Positions 1 through 10,761 of a stretch of DNA of 64,000 nt are shown one piece after another. The position numbers were made by a program, and so were the translations under genes. The stretch covers positions 44,158,627 through 44,222,626 of the forward strand of contig JAAONU010000013.1 in assembly GCA_012932295.1 (NCBI GenBank), in the 5' to 3' direction. Each line of letters starts with the position of its first letter. The stretch's first letter is position 1. The notes under the pieces are model-generated. The model worked only from the letters and a program-made list of their open reading frames with translations. It was not told the DNA's origin and ran no database searches. This DNA is from Cyclina sinensis. Lineage: Eukaryota; Mollusca; Bivalvia; Venerida; Veneridae.

Positions 1-1315
1 GTAATATCGACCTCAAAATATCGTGGTAAGTTGTATGAATACGATTCTTAATTAAATGAATGTCCATATGTAATTGCAATGTGTTGGAAAGACGCCATCA
101 AAGTCATTTTATTTCATATTTTACGCGACGATGGAATTTTTCAATCAAGGTTTTAGTTGTATTTTATGTTAGCTTTCTTTTCATACCGCTCCTTTTATGA
201 CAATCTGAGTTAATGCGGCGTTATTTTTCTGTCAAAACCGAGACCCATAAGTCATAACCCGTTATTTGCCATCAAAATCTCGGTTGATTTTATTCCTTCG
301 TGTCCTGTTTCACATGAAAATAATATTTCTCCGCACCATAAACCATGTATTCCTATTGATTAGTACTAAATGAAAGTTGGAAGTTATTGGTTATAGTAAT
401 GTATTTCATTCATATTTATATGATATTTCGCGGCTGGATATACCTGATATTGCTTGACGAAACACGTATCAGACTGTGAGTTGACAGAGCTAACGAAACT
501 TGGCTGTTACTACACCCGAAGTGTAGAATTTTAAGTGTTGTGTGAATTTAGTTCATATGCTAGGACACGCTACTGAATTCACACTGGTTAATATTCCAAA
601 CGAAACCATAGAAGAAATAATATCTTTGAATCTTTAGAATTTTCGTGATAAGGATTTCCAAAAGAGGCAGCTCCTGACTTAAACAAACTGTGTTCCCTTT
701 AATTGGAATATGTACTGGACATCTTTTTATTATATTTTTGTTCCCCTCTTTTTTCCATTTTGATATTACAATATAGTGTATTGTAGTGTATTGTGTTTTG
801 ATTTTAATACTGTATGCAGCCATTACTTTTGTGACATCTGACTCTACATGAACTATACCTGGTTAATTTGTAATTTAGCGAATGATACCAAGTGTTAAAA
901 ACTATAAATATTTTCATTATACTGACGAAGAACAAGTGGTGAATGCGAACTTTGTTCTGGAAGCTAAGTAGACATTCCGTTATTGAGAGATGTAAAAACA
1001 GAGTAAGGACATATTCAAGTCCGCCAAATGTTCTTTTGTTATATTCACTGAGTTATAAAGAGACTGGTGAAATGTGAACTCCATCTGGTGTAGGGTATTA
1101 CTTGCGCATACGTCATGACTTATCTCAGTGCTATACGATGAGTATGGGGAAGAAGGAATGGGCTGTTTTCTGTATCTTGCACTATCCCCCACAACGCATG
1201 GGGCGTCGGTCATATCGGCAAACGGTGCTTCCCAACCTAGTTATAACGGCCCTTTTATCGATTTCTACGTTTTTATTTAAAAACCAACATTTTCTAAAGC
1301 AAACTTATGAACGAT
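1..1315. other. Non-coding stretch at the window start
   Basis: AT-rich sequence with no recognisable coding potential. The only identifiable item is a SINE-tail fragment near 1150-1232, listed separately. The minus-strand frame at 560-823 has no domain, and no Wnt-like cysteine pattern was seen. Confidence 0.5.
1150..1232 (+). mobile_element. SINE family B tail fragment
   Basis: Only the 3' body remains: GGAATGGGCTG...CTGTATCTTGCACTATCCCC and a short CATGGGGCGTCGGTCATATC end that matches the end of the copy at 16038. No tRNA head is seen. Confidence 0.5.
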
Positions 1316-1476
1316 CTTACGAACATGCATCTAAGAGTACACAACCAAGAGCAGGATTCGGACTCCGGTCTTAGCGCATCGAAGACCAACACTCTAACCA
1401 CTGAGCCAAAGAATCGATTCCCTGACGCAGTTGTCAGAGGTTGTATTTATACAATTATAAGGGTATGCACTGACCG
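1316..1476 (-). mobile_element. tRNA-derived SINE-like element, family A, copy 1
   Basis: On the minus strand it has a box A-like TGGCTCAGTGGTTAGAGTG and, about 40 bases further, a box B-like GGAGTCCGAATCC. These are the RNA polymerase III internal promoter blocks of a tRNA head. A near-identical sequence occurs at 49077-49262 and 49412-49606. The plus-strand open frame through it is a by-product of repeat sequence. It lies just beyond the SLC5 3' end. Confidence 0.7.
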
Positions 1477-1557
1477 TAAAAAACGATAAGAAACACATTT
1501 CATGATAATCAAAACCTGGCACGATTCTACTTTTTTTTTATCTGTTCATATACACTG

Positions 1558-1563
1558 TTTATT
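1558..1563 (-). promoter_or_regulatory. Candidate polyadenylation signal of the SLC5 gene
   Basis: The minus strand reads AATAAA here, about 200 bases downstream of the SLC5 stop codon, a normal 3' UTR distance. The region is AT-rich, so a chance hexamer is possible. Confidence 0.4.
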
Positions 1564-1764
1564 ATTTAATACTAAATACGTTTTAATAACAATATAACGA
1601 ATTATCATAAATGAATGTGAAATCATTGGTCCTTTCGTCAAACGTCTTCATGAAGTTTCTAAATACAGAATAACCAGGCGTGGTTTTAAAAGTACATGTA
1701 CTTTGTTGCAGGACTTTGTTTTACGTACAAACAATAATAGTGTCAATGATTCTGGCGGGTTAAC

Positions 1765-3606
1765 TTATTTTTTTCCATCTAAATCTACTGCCTTAGACAT
1801 TTCCACTATCTCTTCCGGCAAGGTGGCGGGGTCTGGTGTTTGCTCAAAGTTTGGCTGACATCGAAAGAATCGCTTGTTTATAGACAACATTAGGTGAGAA
1901 GGAATCTGCGTTTTCCGTTCCTGTTTCGTAAATCTACTGAGCGGGATACCTATTGCCAGGGTTACCAGTGTTACCATGATAGAGAAGTACAGGTAAGATA
2001 TTGAGTACAAGTAATCTAATCCGTGAATTTCTACATCCTCTAATCTTTCTGCAGCACTTTCAGAATATCCAAAAGTTGTTAGATTGTCTATTTCCAGAAA
2101 TGTTGTATTATAAAACAGTACTTTGGAGTTGCTGGAGAGAGAAGTTTCAGTGGTTGTTCTGTTGTAGCATTTATCTGTCGGTCCTAATGGTAGCCAAGGT
2201 GTCTTCTTCCGACCAGGTGAAAAGTTGTATCCCAGGGACAACCACACGGCACAGGCGATACCAATGGCCATGCTCACTAATAAACCACGCCTTGTTGTAA
2301 ATTTGATAAATATTGACATGAAGAACATTGCCGTCACAGGGCCATCAATAGCACCTAGGATACTTCCAGCGATTTGCGACATTGGGCCTTTAACCTGGCT
2401 AATAAGAATACCGACGCCAATACACACAGCACCACACAACAGGACAATCAGTTTGGATGCCCTGGTTATGTTCACGTCAGAAATCTTCTTCCATTTAGCT
2501 CGTACAACATCTTCGGAGATAATTGCGGACACACTACTGAGCAAAGATGACACTGTACTCAAAGATGCGCTACACAAGGCAGCTAGAAACAGTCCTGTTA
2601 CTCCAGGGACATGATCAAACATGTCCATTACTGCGAATGACACTATTTGATTTGGGTTTGATATTTGTCCAGAAGCAAGTGGATCGCAGCCTTTCTTTGC
2701 AAAATATGCATAAACTACAAGCCCTTCAAACATAACAAAAATCTGCAGAATAACAAACCCGGGTATTGAGATAGCAGCAACTTTTCTTGCCTCATTCATT
2801 GACTTTGTCGAATTAAGACGCTGTACAAGCGGTTGTCTACATGAAATGCCGACAGACCGAGTTGCTGAACCGACAACTAATGTCCAAAACGTGTGTCTTG
2901 TCAAAGGGTTAGGGTCAAAGTCAATTAACTTTAACCGCCCACTAGGTTTGTTTAAGTCTATTACGCTCTGAACTCCCCCAGCAGCCATTGTCCCGTATAT
3001 CAGAACGGCAAATATCACAGCAATCATGATAATTCCCTGAACAACATCGGTTACGACTACGGCTTTTATTCCTCCCAGTGACGTATAAATGATGGCGATA
3101 ACCGACATGGAGACGATATAGATCCACACAGAAACTCCTGTGACAGATTCTAATGCTATAGCCGCACCAAACAGCACTATACCTGCATACAGTGTCATAA
3201 AAGTAGCACCTAGTACCATAGCAACCTGACGAACCAGTAAGGAGTCATAGCGCATTTGCAAGTATTCGTACACACTGGTTACTTGAAGCGGGTAGAAAAG
3301 CGGTATAGAAATCCAAAACATAGCAGAAAATCCAATTGCCATTCCAATGTTTACAAGCCAATAAATGAACCCGTGAATATAAACTTCTGCCGGATAGCCC
3401 AAATAGAATATAGATGATTCAAATGTTACAAGCATTGACATCGCTACCGGAAGTGCTTTCATTTTACCGCCTCCTCTGTGAAAATGGAAGGAAGATATGT
3501 GTTTTCGTTCCTTGTACGCATAAAAGATTCCCGCAGCCAGTGAGGCAAATATTCCAAGAGCAAAGACAACATAGTCAGCTACTTTCAGCGACTTGTCGAA
3601 AGACAT
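1765..3606 (-). CDS. SLC5-family sodium:solute symporter (SMCT/SMVT-like), intronless
   Basis: This is a complete 613-residue multipass plasma-membrane protein, close to the usual 600-700 residues of SLC5 transporters, which use the sodium gradient to import small organic solutes. Visible features are an N-terminal helix (residues ~10-30), a loop with HFHRGGG and a GKMKALPVAMS stretch (~42-57), the family signature around YTSLGGIKAVVVTDVVQ (~174-190), and the Ser-rich helix GLFLAALCSASLSTVSSLLS (~338-357), where SLC5 proteins place sodium-site serines. A late extracellular loop has three N-glycosylation sequons (N481, N500, N508). It is followed by a last helix (~536-556) and a hydrophilic tail. 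The start is the first ATG of the open frame; the stop is TAA. The coding sequence has no introns, unlike most animal SLC5 genes, so retroposition is possible. Its overall character is nearest the monocarboxylate/multivitamin branch (SLC5A5/6/8/12), but the substrate cannot be read from sequence. The family call is firm; the subfamily is tentative. Confidence 0.93.
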   Translation of the reverse strand: MSFDKSLKVADYVVFALGIFASLAAGIFYAYKERKHISSFHFHRGGGKMKALPVAMSMLVTFESSIFYLGYPAEVYIHGFIYWLVNIGMAIGFSAMFWISIPLFYPLQVTSVYEYLQMRYDSLLVRQVAMVLGATFMTLYAGIVLFGAAIALESVTGVSVWIYIVSMSVIAIIYTSLGGIKAVVVTDVVQGIIMIAVIFAVLIYGTMAAGGVQSVIDLNKPSGRLKLIDFDPNPLTRHTFWTLVVGSATRSVGISCRQPLVQRLNSTKSMNEARKVAAISIPGFVILQIFVMFEGLVVYAYFAKKGCDPLASGQISNPNQIVSFAVMDMFDHVPGVTGLFLAALCSASLSTVSSLLSSVSAIISEDVVRAKWKKISDVNITRASKLIVLLCGAVCIGVGILISQVKGPMSQIAGSILGAIDGPVTAMFFMSIFIKFTTRRGLLVSMAIGIACAVWLSLGYNFSPGRKKTPWLPLGPTDKCYNRTTTETSLSSNSKVLFYNTTFLEIDNLTTFGYSESAAERLEDVEIHGLDYLYSISYLYFSIMVTLVTLAIGIPLSRFTKQERKTQIPSHLMLSINKRFFRCQPNFEQTPDPATLPEEIVEMSKAVDLDGKK

Positions 3607-4559
3607 ATTTTACAGAAGAGAGAAAAAATCGGAATAGCCAATTACAAGTACAATGTACAGTACTTACACTTATGATTGTTTGGTGATAAATAACCAACCT
3701 ACATGATCAGCTAGATTTACATAAAATTATTTCCTCTATCAAATTTCTAGTCACATCTTTGGTTATACTTTCTCCATGTTAGTAGCCCAGGCTGTGCCTC
3801 TGCATACGAACTGGTCAATCATAATAAATTATATTGATGGATGTTTCATCTCTGAAGATCTATTTTATGCCAAATAAAAATAAAATGATTCTGATTTTGT
3901 CACATTTAAGCGATATTATGTTTATGCTACTTTACAAAACTTTGCTTTTTGTGCCACTTACGCATAATGTTGTTTTTTTACGTTACTTTTAAACAATGCT
4001 AATATTTCGCAAGTTTGCTCTACTCTCAAAAAGAAAATATCCATTCTGTTAAATTGCAACCGCGCCTAACATGCTTTATTGAGACTGCAAACGACAGAGA
4101 CAAACAGTTTAGTCTCAAAGGACTGAGGCACAGAAGTTCTTTTCAGTGACGTCATCTTGAATACGATATTTAATTGCTGCTTATTATCGCCGTTCCTGGA
4201 CGGCGATATATACAATTAACAAGATTTGAACAGTTTTGCCTGTACACCGCCTGCCTTTAGCCAATCAAAGCAAAGCATTTCATATCACATGATAACAAAA
4301 TGGACGTCAAAATTCTTCAGAAGGGATGCGTAAATGGACTCGCCCAACCGCCATGTTTGTCGGGTTACTTATTCTTACAACTTAAAAATACCAACATCAA
4401 TGTACGATCTCAGTACCAGTCTTCAGGCTCGTATAGGATAAATACAGGATAATCGCAATATTTTTTGCTACATGTCATTTTTAACTAGAAAATGTAATCT
4501 AAATAAGAGTATGGTTTTTTTTTTTTTTTTCCAAAACTTGCACTTAAAGAAAAAAATAA

Positions 4560-4665
4560 ATGCTTGCTTAGGATACAAACTCCCTGCAGGGGTTACTTCC
4601 CCTGATTAGTGCAGTAAAAATAGCAAAGCGTGACCTAACCGGTGCGAGGAGTTTGATCCGGATTT
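4560..4665. repeat. Short interspersed repeat with imperfect terminal inverted repeats
   Basis: AGGATACAAACTCC near 4570 is matched in inverse by GGAGTTTGATCC near 4650. In between lies the hairpin CAGGGGTTACTTCCCCTG. A diverged relative (GATCAAACTCCATGCAGTGG) occurs near 7891. It could be a MITE fragment. Confidence 0.3.
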
Positions 4666-6799
4666 TTCCGTGTTTTTTATATGCTTGATTAGGATCAGGG
4701 CAATATCGTATTTTTTACCTAAAATTTATTATGTTTAAATTGTACATATAATATTCTTATGGTATTGAAGAACTGTATCTAGCTTTTGTTAAGCATACAT
4801 TTTTTAGTAATAAATAAAGTTAAAAAACTACGCAAATAGTCAAATAATTACGCGTAGACTGGTTTACAACAAAGCAATATTCACAAGGTTTTAATGCTGC
4901 AAATTTTAACATGATGTTCAAAGATATTGGGATGTTTTTCGTAAAGAAGCCAAATCGTCCGCTTTCAAAAATAGTCCAGCTACTATAAAATTTACAATGT
5001 ATATTTTATCTACTTTATAATTTCTGTGTGAAAATTATCAAATATAACTTCGCTTTTCAGTGCAAAGCATGTTGTAAGATTTTCAAATTAATGAATGATC
5101 GAAGAACATGAAATACATTCATCTATGGATAAGACGAACTGCATGGCTGAACGGCGATTTCAAGCATTTTTGGAAATGCTAATACTTGTAATCAATAACA
5201 TGCCAGAATATACAAACCAAAGCAAAGACGTGATTCTTTACAGAACTATAGGATGCCCGGATCGTGTGTCGAAAGTAATCGGAACACCTCGGGCGACTTC
5301 AATAAGTCACCTCGGAAATAATGTGGTAGGCACCATATTAGATTATTTTATAGTACAAATTGTGTCTGCTATATACCTGTTCATGCTTTAAATGAAAATT
5401 TATTTTCATTTCTTCTAATGCATAAGACAACCACTGCTTGAATTCTGCCATGTTTGTTTATATTTTTATTAAAGCCGGGACGAATTACCATTTGGTGTAT
5501 TCATACACTTACATACGAGGTCTTTTTACGAAGTTGTCGGAAAAGGCCGAGTTGTTACGATTGGTGTCGAAAGGTAAAACCGTATACAATCAAGAAAGAA
5601 ATACGCTGTATCACATTAAATGAAACCATTTACTTGGACCTGGAATTTGAAAAGTCCTTTTGTCCGAGAAACAAGGTGCATGCTAACTACCGTACATGTT
5701 TCAGGATTTTAGAGGAAGCATGTGTTTGCACTTAATGACAGAATTTTTCTCCATTTGATCTTGCAAGTGTGTCTCCAGATGAAACTAATCTTTTAAGTTA
5801 TCAACATGTTATTATGTAAGAACACCTTAAAGCAAGGAAACGTCAAAGCAAAACTCCTCATATTTTAGTCGAGATACGGGTAAGACGAAAGCTGATAGCT
5901 TAATAAATGGTTATTTGTCAGTCGGGTAGAAAAAGGGGTTGGCTGTGGGAGTTAAAAATAGGCAGGTTGATAGATTTATGAGGACAACTAGCGGTTATTC
6001 AGTGAAACGAAACCAAAGGCAATAGAATGCCAATTGTAAGAAACATAGTGTGATTTATTTATTGAATGAAGCAAGTTTTGTGCAGAATGACTCGATTTCT
6101 GTTTTAATAACTGTTATTAAAAGGTTTTAACACTTCAGCAAGGTTCGGTGTTGTTTATGAGGTATGTGTGTGATCGAGACAATGCAGATAGTTTATTGAC
6201 AGTTTTTCAAGTAGTTTAGAATATAATGTTTCTGTTGTCTTTTTTGACTGTATGGGTGATATGGCTCTTAACGATTTTCATGTTTAGTTGAACGAGACAG
6301 ACAGTTATGGATTGAGATTTATGTCTCTCAGGTCCTTGAAACACCTGCAGCAGCAACCTCAACTGCCAATTTTGGAATCCAGATTCTGATAAGGTGTTCA
6401 GATTTTGAAGCATTAAAACACGGTGTAAGTTCATGACATTAACTGTTTTCACTTGTACGTAGAGTTTTATAAATGGAAAACCAATCATATGAAATATTTG
6501 TATCATTTTTATATAACTTTACATTAGATCAGACTTGACATGTATAACTAAAAGATATTTGGCATTGATGAGAACTTCTATTTTCATTTTTGCATCGTCC
6601 ACTATGGTAGCGCTACAGCTCAACGGGTAATACTGACCATTATAAAAAAAAGAAAGAATCTGGCACAGACATATAAAGTTGTCAAAACAGTTACGTAACT
6701 TTTTCTATCGCAGTTTCAGATTATTGACCAATAAAATTAGTATGGCCGTTAGCCAGAAATACAAAGAAACGTAGAAACTTTGATTAGATTACCCCCAGT

Positions 6800-6900
6800 C
6801 TGGAGGACAGTGATCAAGATGTAGAGTGCGGACATTCAGTTAAGTATCAGGTTCGAATCCACCAGATGTGGCAATCTCCAGTGACTGTACTTTCCACACT
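6800..6900 (+). mobile_element. tRNA-like fragment (SINE head or pseudo-tRNA)
   Basis: The plus strand has AGTGATCAAGATGTAGAGTG (box A-like) and CAGGTTCGAATCCACC (consensus-quality box B) about 40 bases later. I could not form a full acceptor stem, so I do not call a functional tRNA. Confidence 0.4.
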
Positions 6901-7411
6901 GTTGCACTAGTGCTTTTAAGGAAAATTAGGAAGCAGTTTTCGTAAGGAATAAATATTAAATTTATGCAAACTAAAATTAATTTTAAACTAAGCTGAACAA
7001 GTATAAATACTACCGGTATTGAGTGGGGTGGGGGCACATAAACGAATTGTCAAACATTCCCAGTGTCGAAGTCAAACGCTGACAAGAAAAAGAGCGGGAA
7101 ACTTTTATGTTAATTGAACAAAACCGTAATAGAATATACATTTATTTTCCTGTTCTATCTGAAATTCAGACTTTTAAATTAAAGGGAAAATCTGCTAAGA
7201 TACAATTTATTCAGTATAAATCATCTTTGCAAGTAAAGGATTTCAGTTTACAGCCTTGTATACTTATATTTATTTTAACAATATCCTGTTTAAAGTTTTG
7301 ACCCCCCAAAAAGTGTTTTCGGTTCTTATAGCTATGCCTTGGATGTAATCATCGGAATTCCTGTATTACTAATACAAAACTTTGAGAAGTTATTTGTTGG
7401 TATATTACTAA

Positions 7412-7505
7412 CACAGGAGCCTGAAATTCTATCAATAATTAATATACAGTGGGGATTTTTTTGGGCTTTTAAAATTAATTATTGATAGAATTTCAGGCTC
7501 CTGTG
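7412..7505. repeat. Perfect 32-bp inverted repeat (long hairpin)
   Basis: Bases 7412-7443 (beginning CACAGGAGCCTGAAATTCTA) are the exact reverse complement of 7474-7505, separated by a 30-base spacer containing a T-rich tract. There is no mismatch in 32 pairs. The complementarity stops sharply at both edges. Confidence 0.9.
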
Positions 7506-8018
7506 ATTACTAACTTTACTATTAGTACAACTTAATATTTCCTAATTGATATTTACGGATATCTTTTGAACTTTTTGACGACATAGTAGTTATTCGAGTC
7601 AATAAAGGTAGGGTTTCAAAGTAATTAAGGAGTGTGTGAAAGGCAAACGATATAAAATAACTCATACAACAAATTTGTATTTCTGAAAGCGTCAGACGAT
7701 TAAAGTGATAGCCGTGTTAGTAAAACAAATTAATGAAACTTCAATCAGATAGCTTTCTACCAATTTTGTCGTTTTGAGTTTATTGTAATTAGCGACTTGA
7801 ACTGGTTGTCTCCTGTATTACATCTTGAATAAAATCAAGTGCATTTTCCTCCTTTAGTCGTTATAATGTTACGATGTTTTATCTTTTTAGATCAAACTCC
7901 ATGCAGTGGTTATCGCCCTTACAGTACGAAAAGGGAAAGTAACTCCACGTTGGGATGTTTTTTTACTACCGATTTGTTTGTTATAACAGTAGTGAAAAGA
8001 CAGTACTGAAAATGAATC

Positions 8019-8100
8019 AACGTTATTGTATAAAATACATCACCGTTATTGTAAAAAATACATTACCGTTATTGTATAAAATACATTGCCGTTATTTATA
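8019..8100. repeat. Short tandem repeat, ~23-bp unit, ~3.5 copies
   Basis: The unit CGTTATTGTATAAAATACAT with small variations recurs about every 23 bases. Confidence 0.7.
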
Positions 8101-10477
8101 TATATCTACAGCATATTAAATGTTAAATTTCTATTAGTAAAAACAAGAGTTTCACAACGTTTAATGGTCTGTTACGTACAATTCAACCATCAATATTTAT
8201 TGATTTGATAAAATTAAGAAAGGGCTGCTAATATTGCGTGATATTCAGGATGACTGCAATCAGACGTTGGCGGCCACATCTGATAAATGTATGTAGACTT
8301 TTTTAAAGGTTTTTCTTCCTTTTTATTTGGGACAGTGTTGCTTAAAAGGTAAAATACATCAAACTTCGTCTTTGTGTTACAGGTGGCCATTTTTGAAAAA
8401 GTAGGCATGTATCACTGTTGTTTTAGAGTTTAATTAATTTGTTGCATTAGTGATATGTAATCTAAAGAAATAGGTCTCAATGAAGGAAACAAATTACAAT
8501 GGACACATAATGCAAAAAGGCACGACGGAAATATTTCATTTTCAATTTTTTTTTTTCGTCTACATAACAACTGTTTCTAAATTCTGGACTATACTGTTAC
8601 TAATTCGACGTTGACTGTGTTGAAGGCATGACAGTTCTGAAATAAACCTCAAACTGAAAAAGCAATATAGTTATTGTCGTCGCGTTAGTACATTGCTATA
8701 TTTTATTCTAGAAGGTAACAACATATTATCTTTTATTGTGCATTTAAATCGCTTTTATGGTGATAGTTGCGAAAACTGATTAAAATCTATGGCGACAATA
8801 AAACTACTTTTATTCTTTAATGCTAGGAACACCTGGAGCAGCGTTAAGGTGCCTGGAGCACAATGTATATTGTTACGGACCAAATACGCCATTAAATGTG
8901 ACGGCAAGAAAATAATGTTCTAACTTAGAGAAAGGACAATAATCATATTTATAAGATTGCTTAAAATTGGTATTAATATTCTTGGAATTTATTGTATTAA
9001 GATTTTCGATTTTCTTTTACAGCCATTTTTTTTTTTTGAAAACAGGTGCACGTGTAAGTTGAGAGAAATAAAATAAAGAAAATTTGGAATAAGCTTCGTG
9101 ATACTCTTGTATATAATTATAACTTTTTTCTCATTAGTTTATAAGATAGATAAAGGGACAAGATACACTTTTAATGTTCAGTGTTGTTGTTTCAGGTGTT
9201 GACGTGTATCTAAAATTACATGTTCAAAGTATATATAAAATACATAAGCGGCAGACGAAAAAAAAATGCTTCGTTGTACCCACACCCCTTAAACTAAACT
9301 AACCAGGAATCTGATCCGATACTTTATCTTAAACATTATTTATATTTATTTTTTTCGCCCAATTAGTACGAGTAAAATGCGTAGCTTTTTTAATATATTG
9401 TACATAAATGTTTATGATATGTTGACATTTGCTTAATATATAATTGATGTGATTTATTAGCCTAGATTTCACGATTATGTCAAAAAAATCGCACATCTGT
9501 TGATATATGTAATGTATCCTGGATAAAAGTATCAGTTTTTAAACACACTAAACATACACCTGTAAAATGATCAGAAATATTCAAGTCGTGCGGCAGATTT
9601 TTAAGTTTGTGTATGTATGAACTATTAGTTTGATTTTTTTATCAGTAATGATAAATCAAATAGGGCCAACAATATATTTTGTAGTACGCCAGCGTGAGAA
9701 TATCTTATATAATACGGTCAAACGTCTCATTTATTAAAGAACGCAAGTGTTAATTTGTCTCATTAAAAATTGTTATCAGATTATTTTCAAAAAAAAAAGA
9801 AATAAGTTTGCATGCCGTTAGAGAACTAATTCAGATGTTATTGATGGCGCAGCTTTTTTCCCTCAGTGATTTTGTGACACACTTGTGAATGATGTTGCGC
9901 ACCTGCAAACTAACGAGACATTCAATTATGTTAATTAACGTGCACCAGGTTCACTTTCGTGGAACGTTAAAAAATGCTGAGCGTTCAGGTAACGGTAAAC
10001 GCAAAAGCCTCCGTACAATATTTTGTATTGAAGTTATTATTTTAATCTATAATCAAAGATATCAATAAAATCGCTTGGCATATTAGATGCAATTAGAAAA
10101 AAATACGGCACTGCAATCTGATATTATCGCGGACTCTTCTCTTACATTTTCAATTCACATTAAAGCTTGCATGACTTATAAAATAACCATAATAAATGAA
10201 GTTAGTAATAATAAGTAAAGGTGTACATGAACTAATTTTTTAGTCACAGTTTTATAACGACTTCTGTCAAAACTGCAAATTGAAATTGTAATTTCCTATT
10301 CAATCTTGTTTAGCCCAAAACGCAACTCGGCGATATCTCCGAAAATCAAATTATTTGACTTTTGGTGATGAAAATCTTATTACTTTATCCATAAAGAGGG
10401 ATGTGGTATGGTGTACTTTTATTTAAAATCAAGAGGGTAGGTTTGAAAAAAATGTCTTAACATACAAAAATACTTAC

Positions 10478-10761
10478 TATTCGCCCTGCTTCATTATTAT
10501 GTAAATTCATTGTGTTTCTGATGTTTCGTCCACTCTCATGTGTCATTACTTCTGGAGCATCTACAAATGTCTTACTGAACCACAAACCATATTGTATATT
10601 GTCACTACACCCTCCCCATTTCCACCCCTCCACATCATGTTCTCCATAATGCGCCATGTCACATGAGCACTCGGTTAAATTTCCAGCACTACACGATTTT
10701 GTTGTCGCGTGCACAACCCCGGCACTCAGTATTGCGTAAATGAACGCTGTCTCACGGGTCC
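10478..10761 (-). CDS. Wnt16: Wnt16-like exon 3 (central Wnt domain, partial gene)
   Basis: The exon is 284 bases and encodes residues 111-204 of the reconstructed secreted Wnt ligand. It reads [18 protein letters not shown], then the cysteine cluster [13 protein letters not shown] (with an N-L-T glycosylation sequon), then [20 protein letters not shown] and [10 protein letters not shown]. These are hallmark Wnt blocks. The SCSAGN(L/M)TECSCD and QYG(L/M)WFS forms are characteristic of Wnt16. The upstream boundary is TATTTTCAG|GG on the minus strand and the downstream boundary is ATA|GTAAGT, both canonical. The leading GG completes a glycine codon begun by the last G of exon 2, and the exon ends in phase 0 at the position where many Wnt genes have an intron. 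The downstream exon with the CHGVSGSC-type acylation motif was not found in 1-10477, so the gene is partial here. Subfamily assignment is from recognition, not alignment. Confidence 0.92.

Larger units (their letters stand above)
3607..10477. other. Non-coding stretch between SLC5 and Wnt16 exon 3 (probably part of Wnt16 intron 3)
   Basis: I found no Wnt exon here: no minus-strand frame shows the cysteine-rich C-terminal half of a Wnt. The stretch holds a repeat fragment at ~4.56 kb, a tRNA-like fragment at ~6.8 kb, the 32-bp perfect inverted repeat at 7.4 kb and a short 23-bp tandem at 8.0 kb. The rest is AT-rich DNA with short random frames. Confidence 0.5.

Noticed and set aside
1307..1489. 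Plus-strand peptide frame (containing PKNRFPDAVVRGCIYTII) repeated at 49109 and 49449
   Set aside because: It is conserved only because all three lie in the same tRNA-derived SINE on the opposite strand.
3607..3680. Possible 5' UTR intron of SLC5 (GTAAGTACTG on the minus strand near 3670)
   Set aside because: No acceptor AG lies between it and the ATG, so it is probably chance.
5095..5391. 98-codon plus-strand frame with a hydrophobic end
   Set aside because: No recognisable family, and no upstream promoter or splice evidence.
6216..6506. Minus-strand frame considered as a missing Wnt exon
   Set aside because: It has almost no cysteines and lacks the CHGVSGSC and KTCW blocks.
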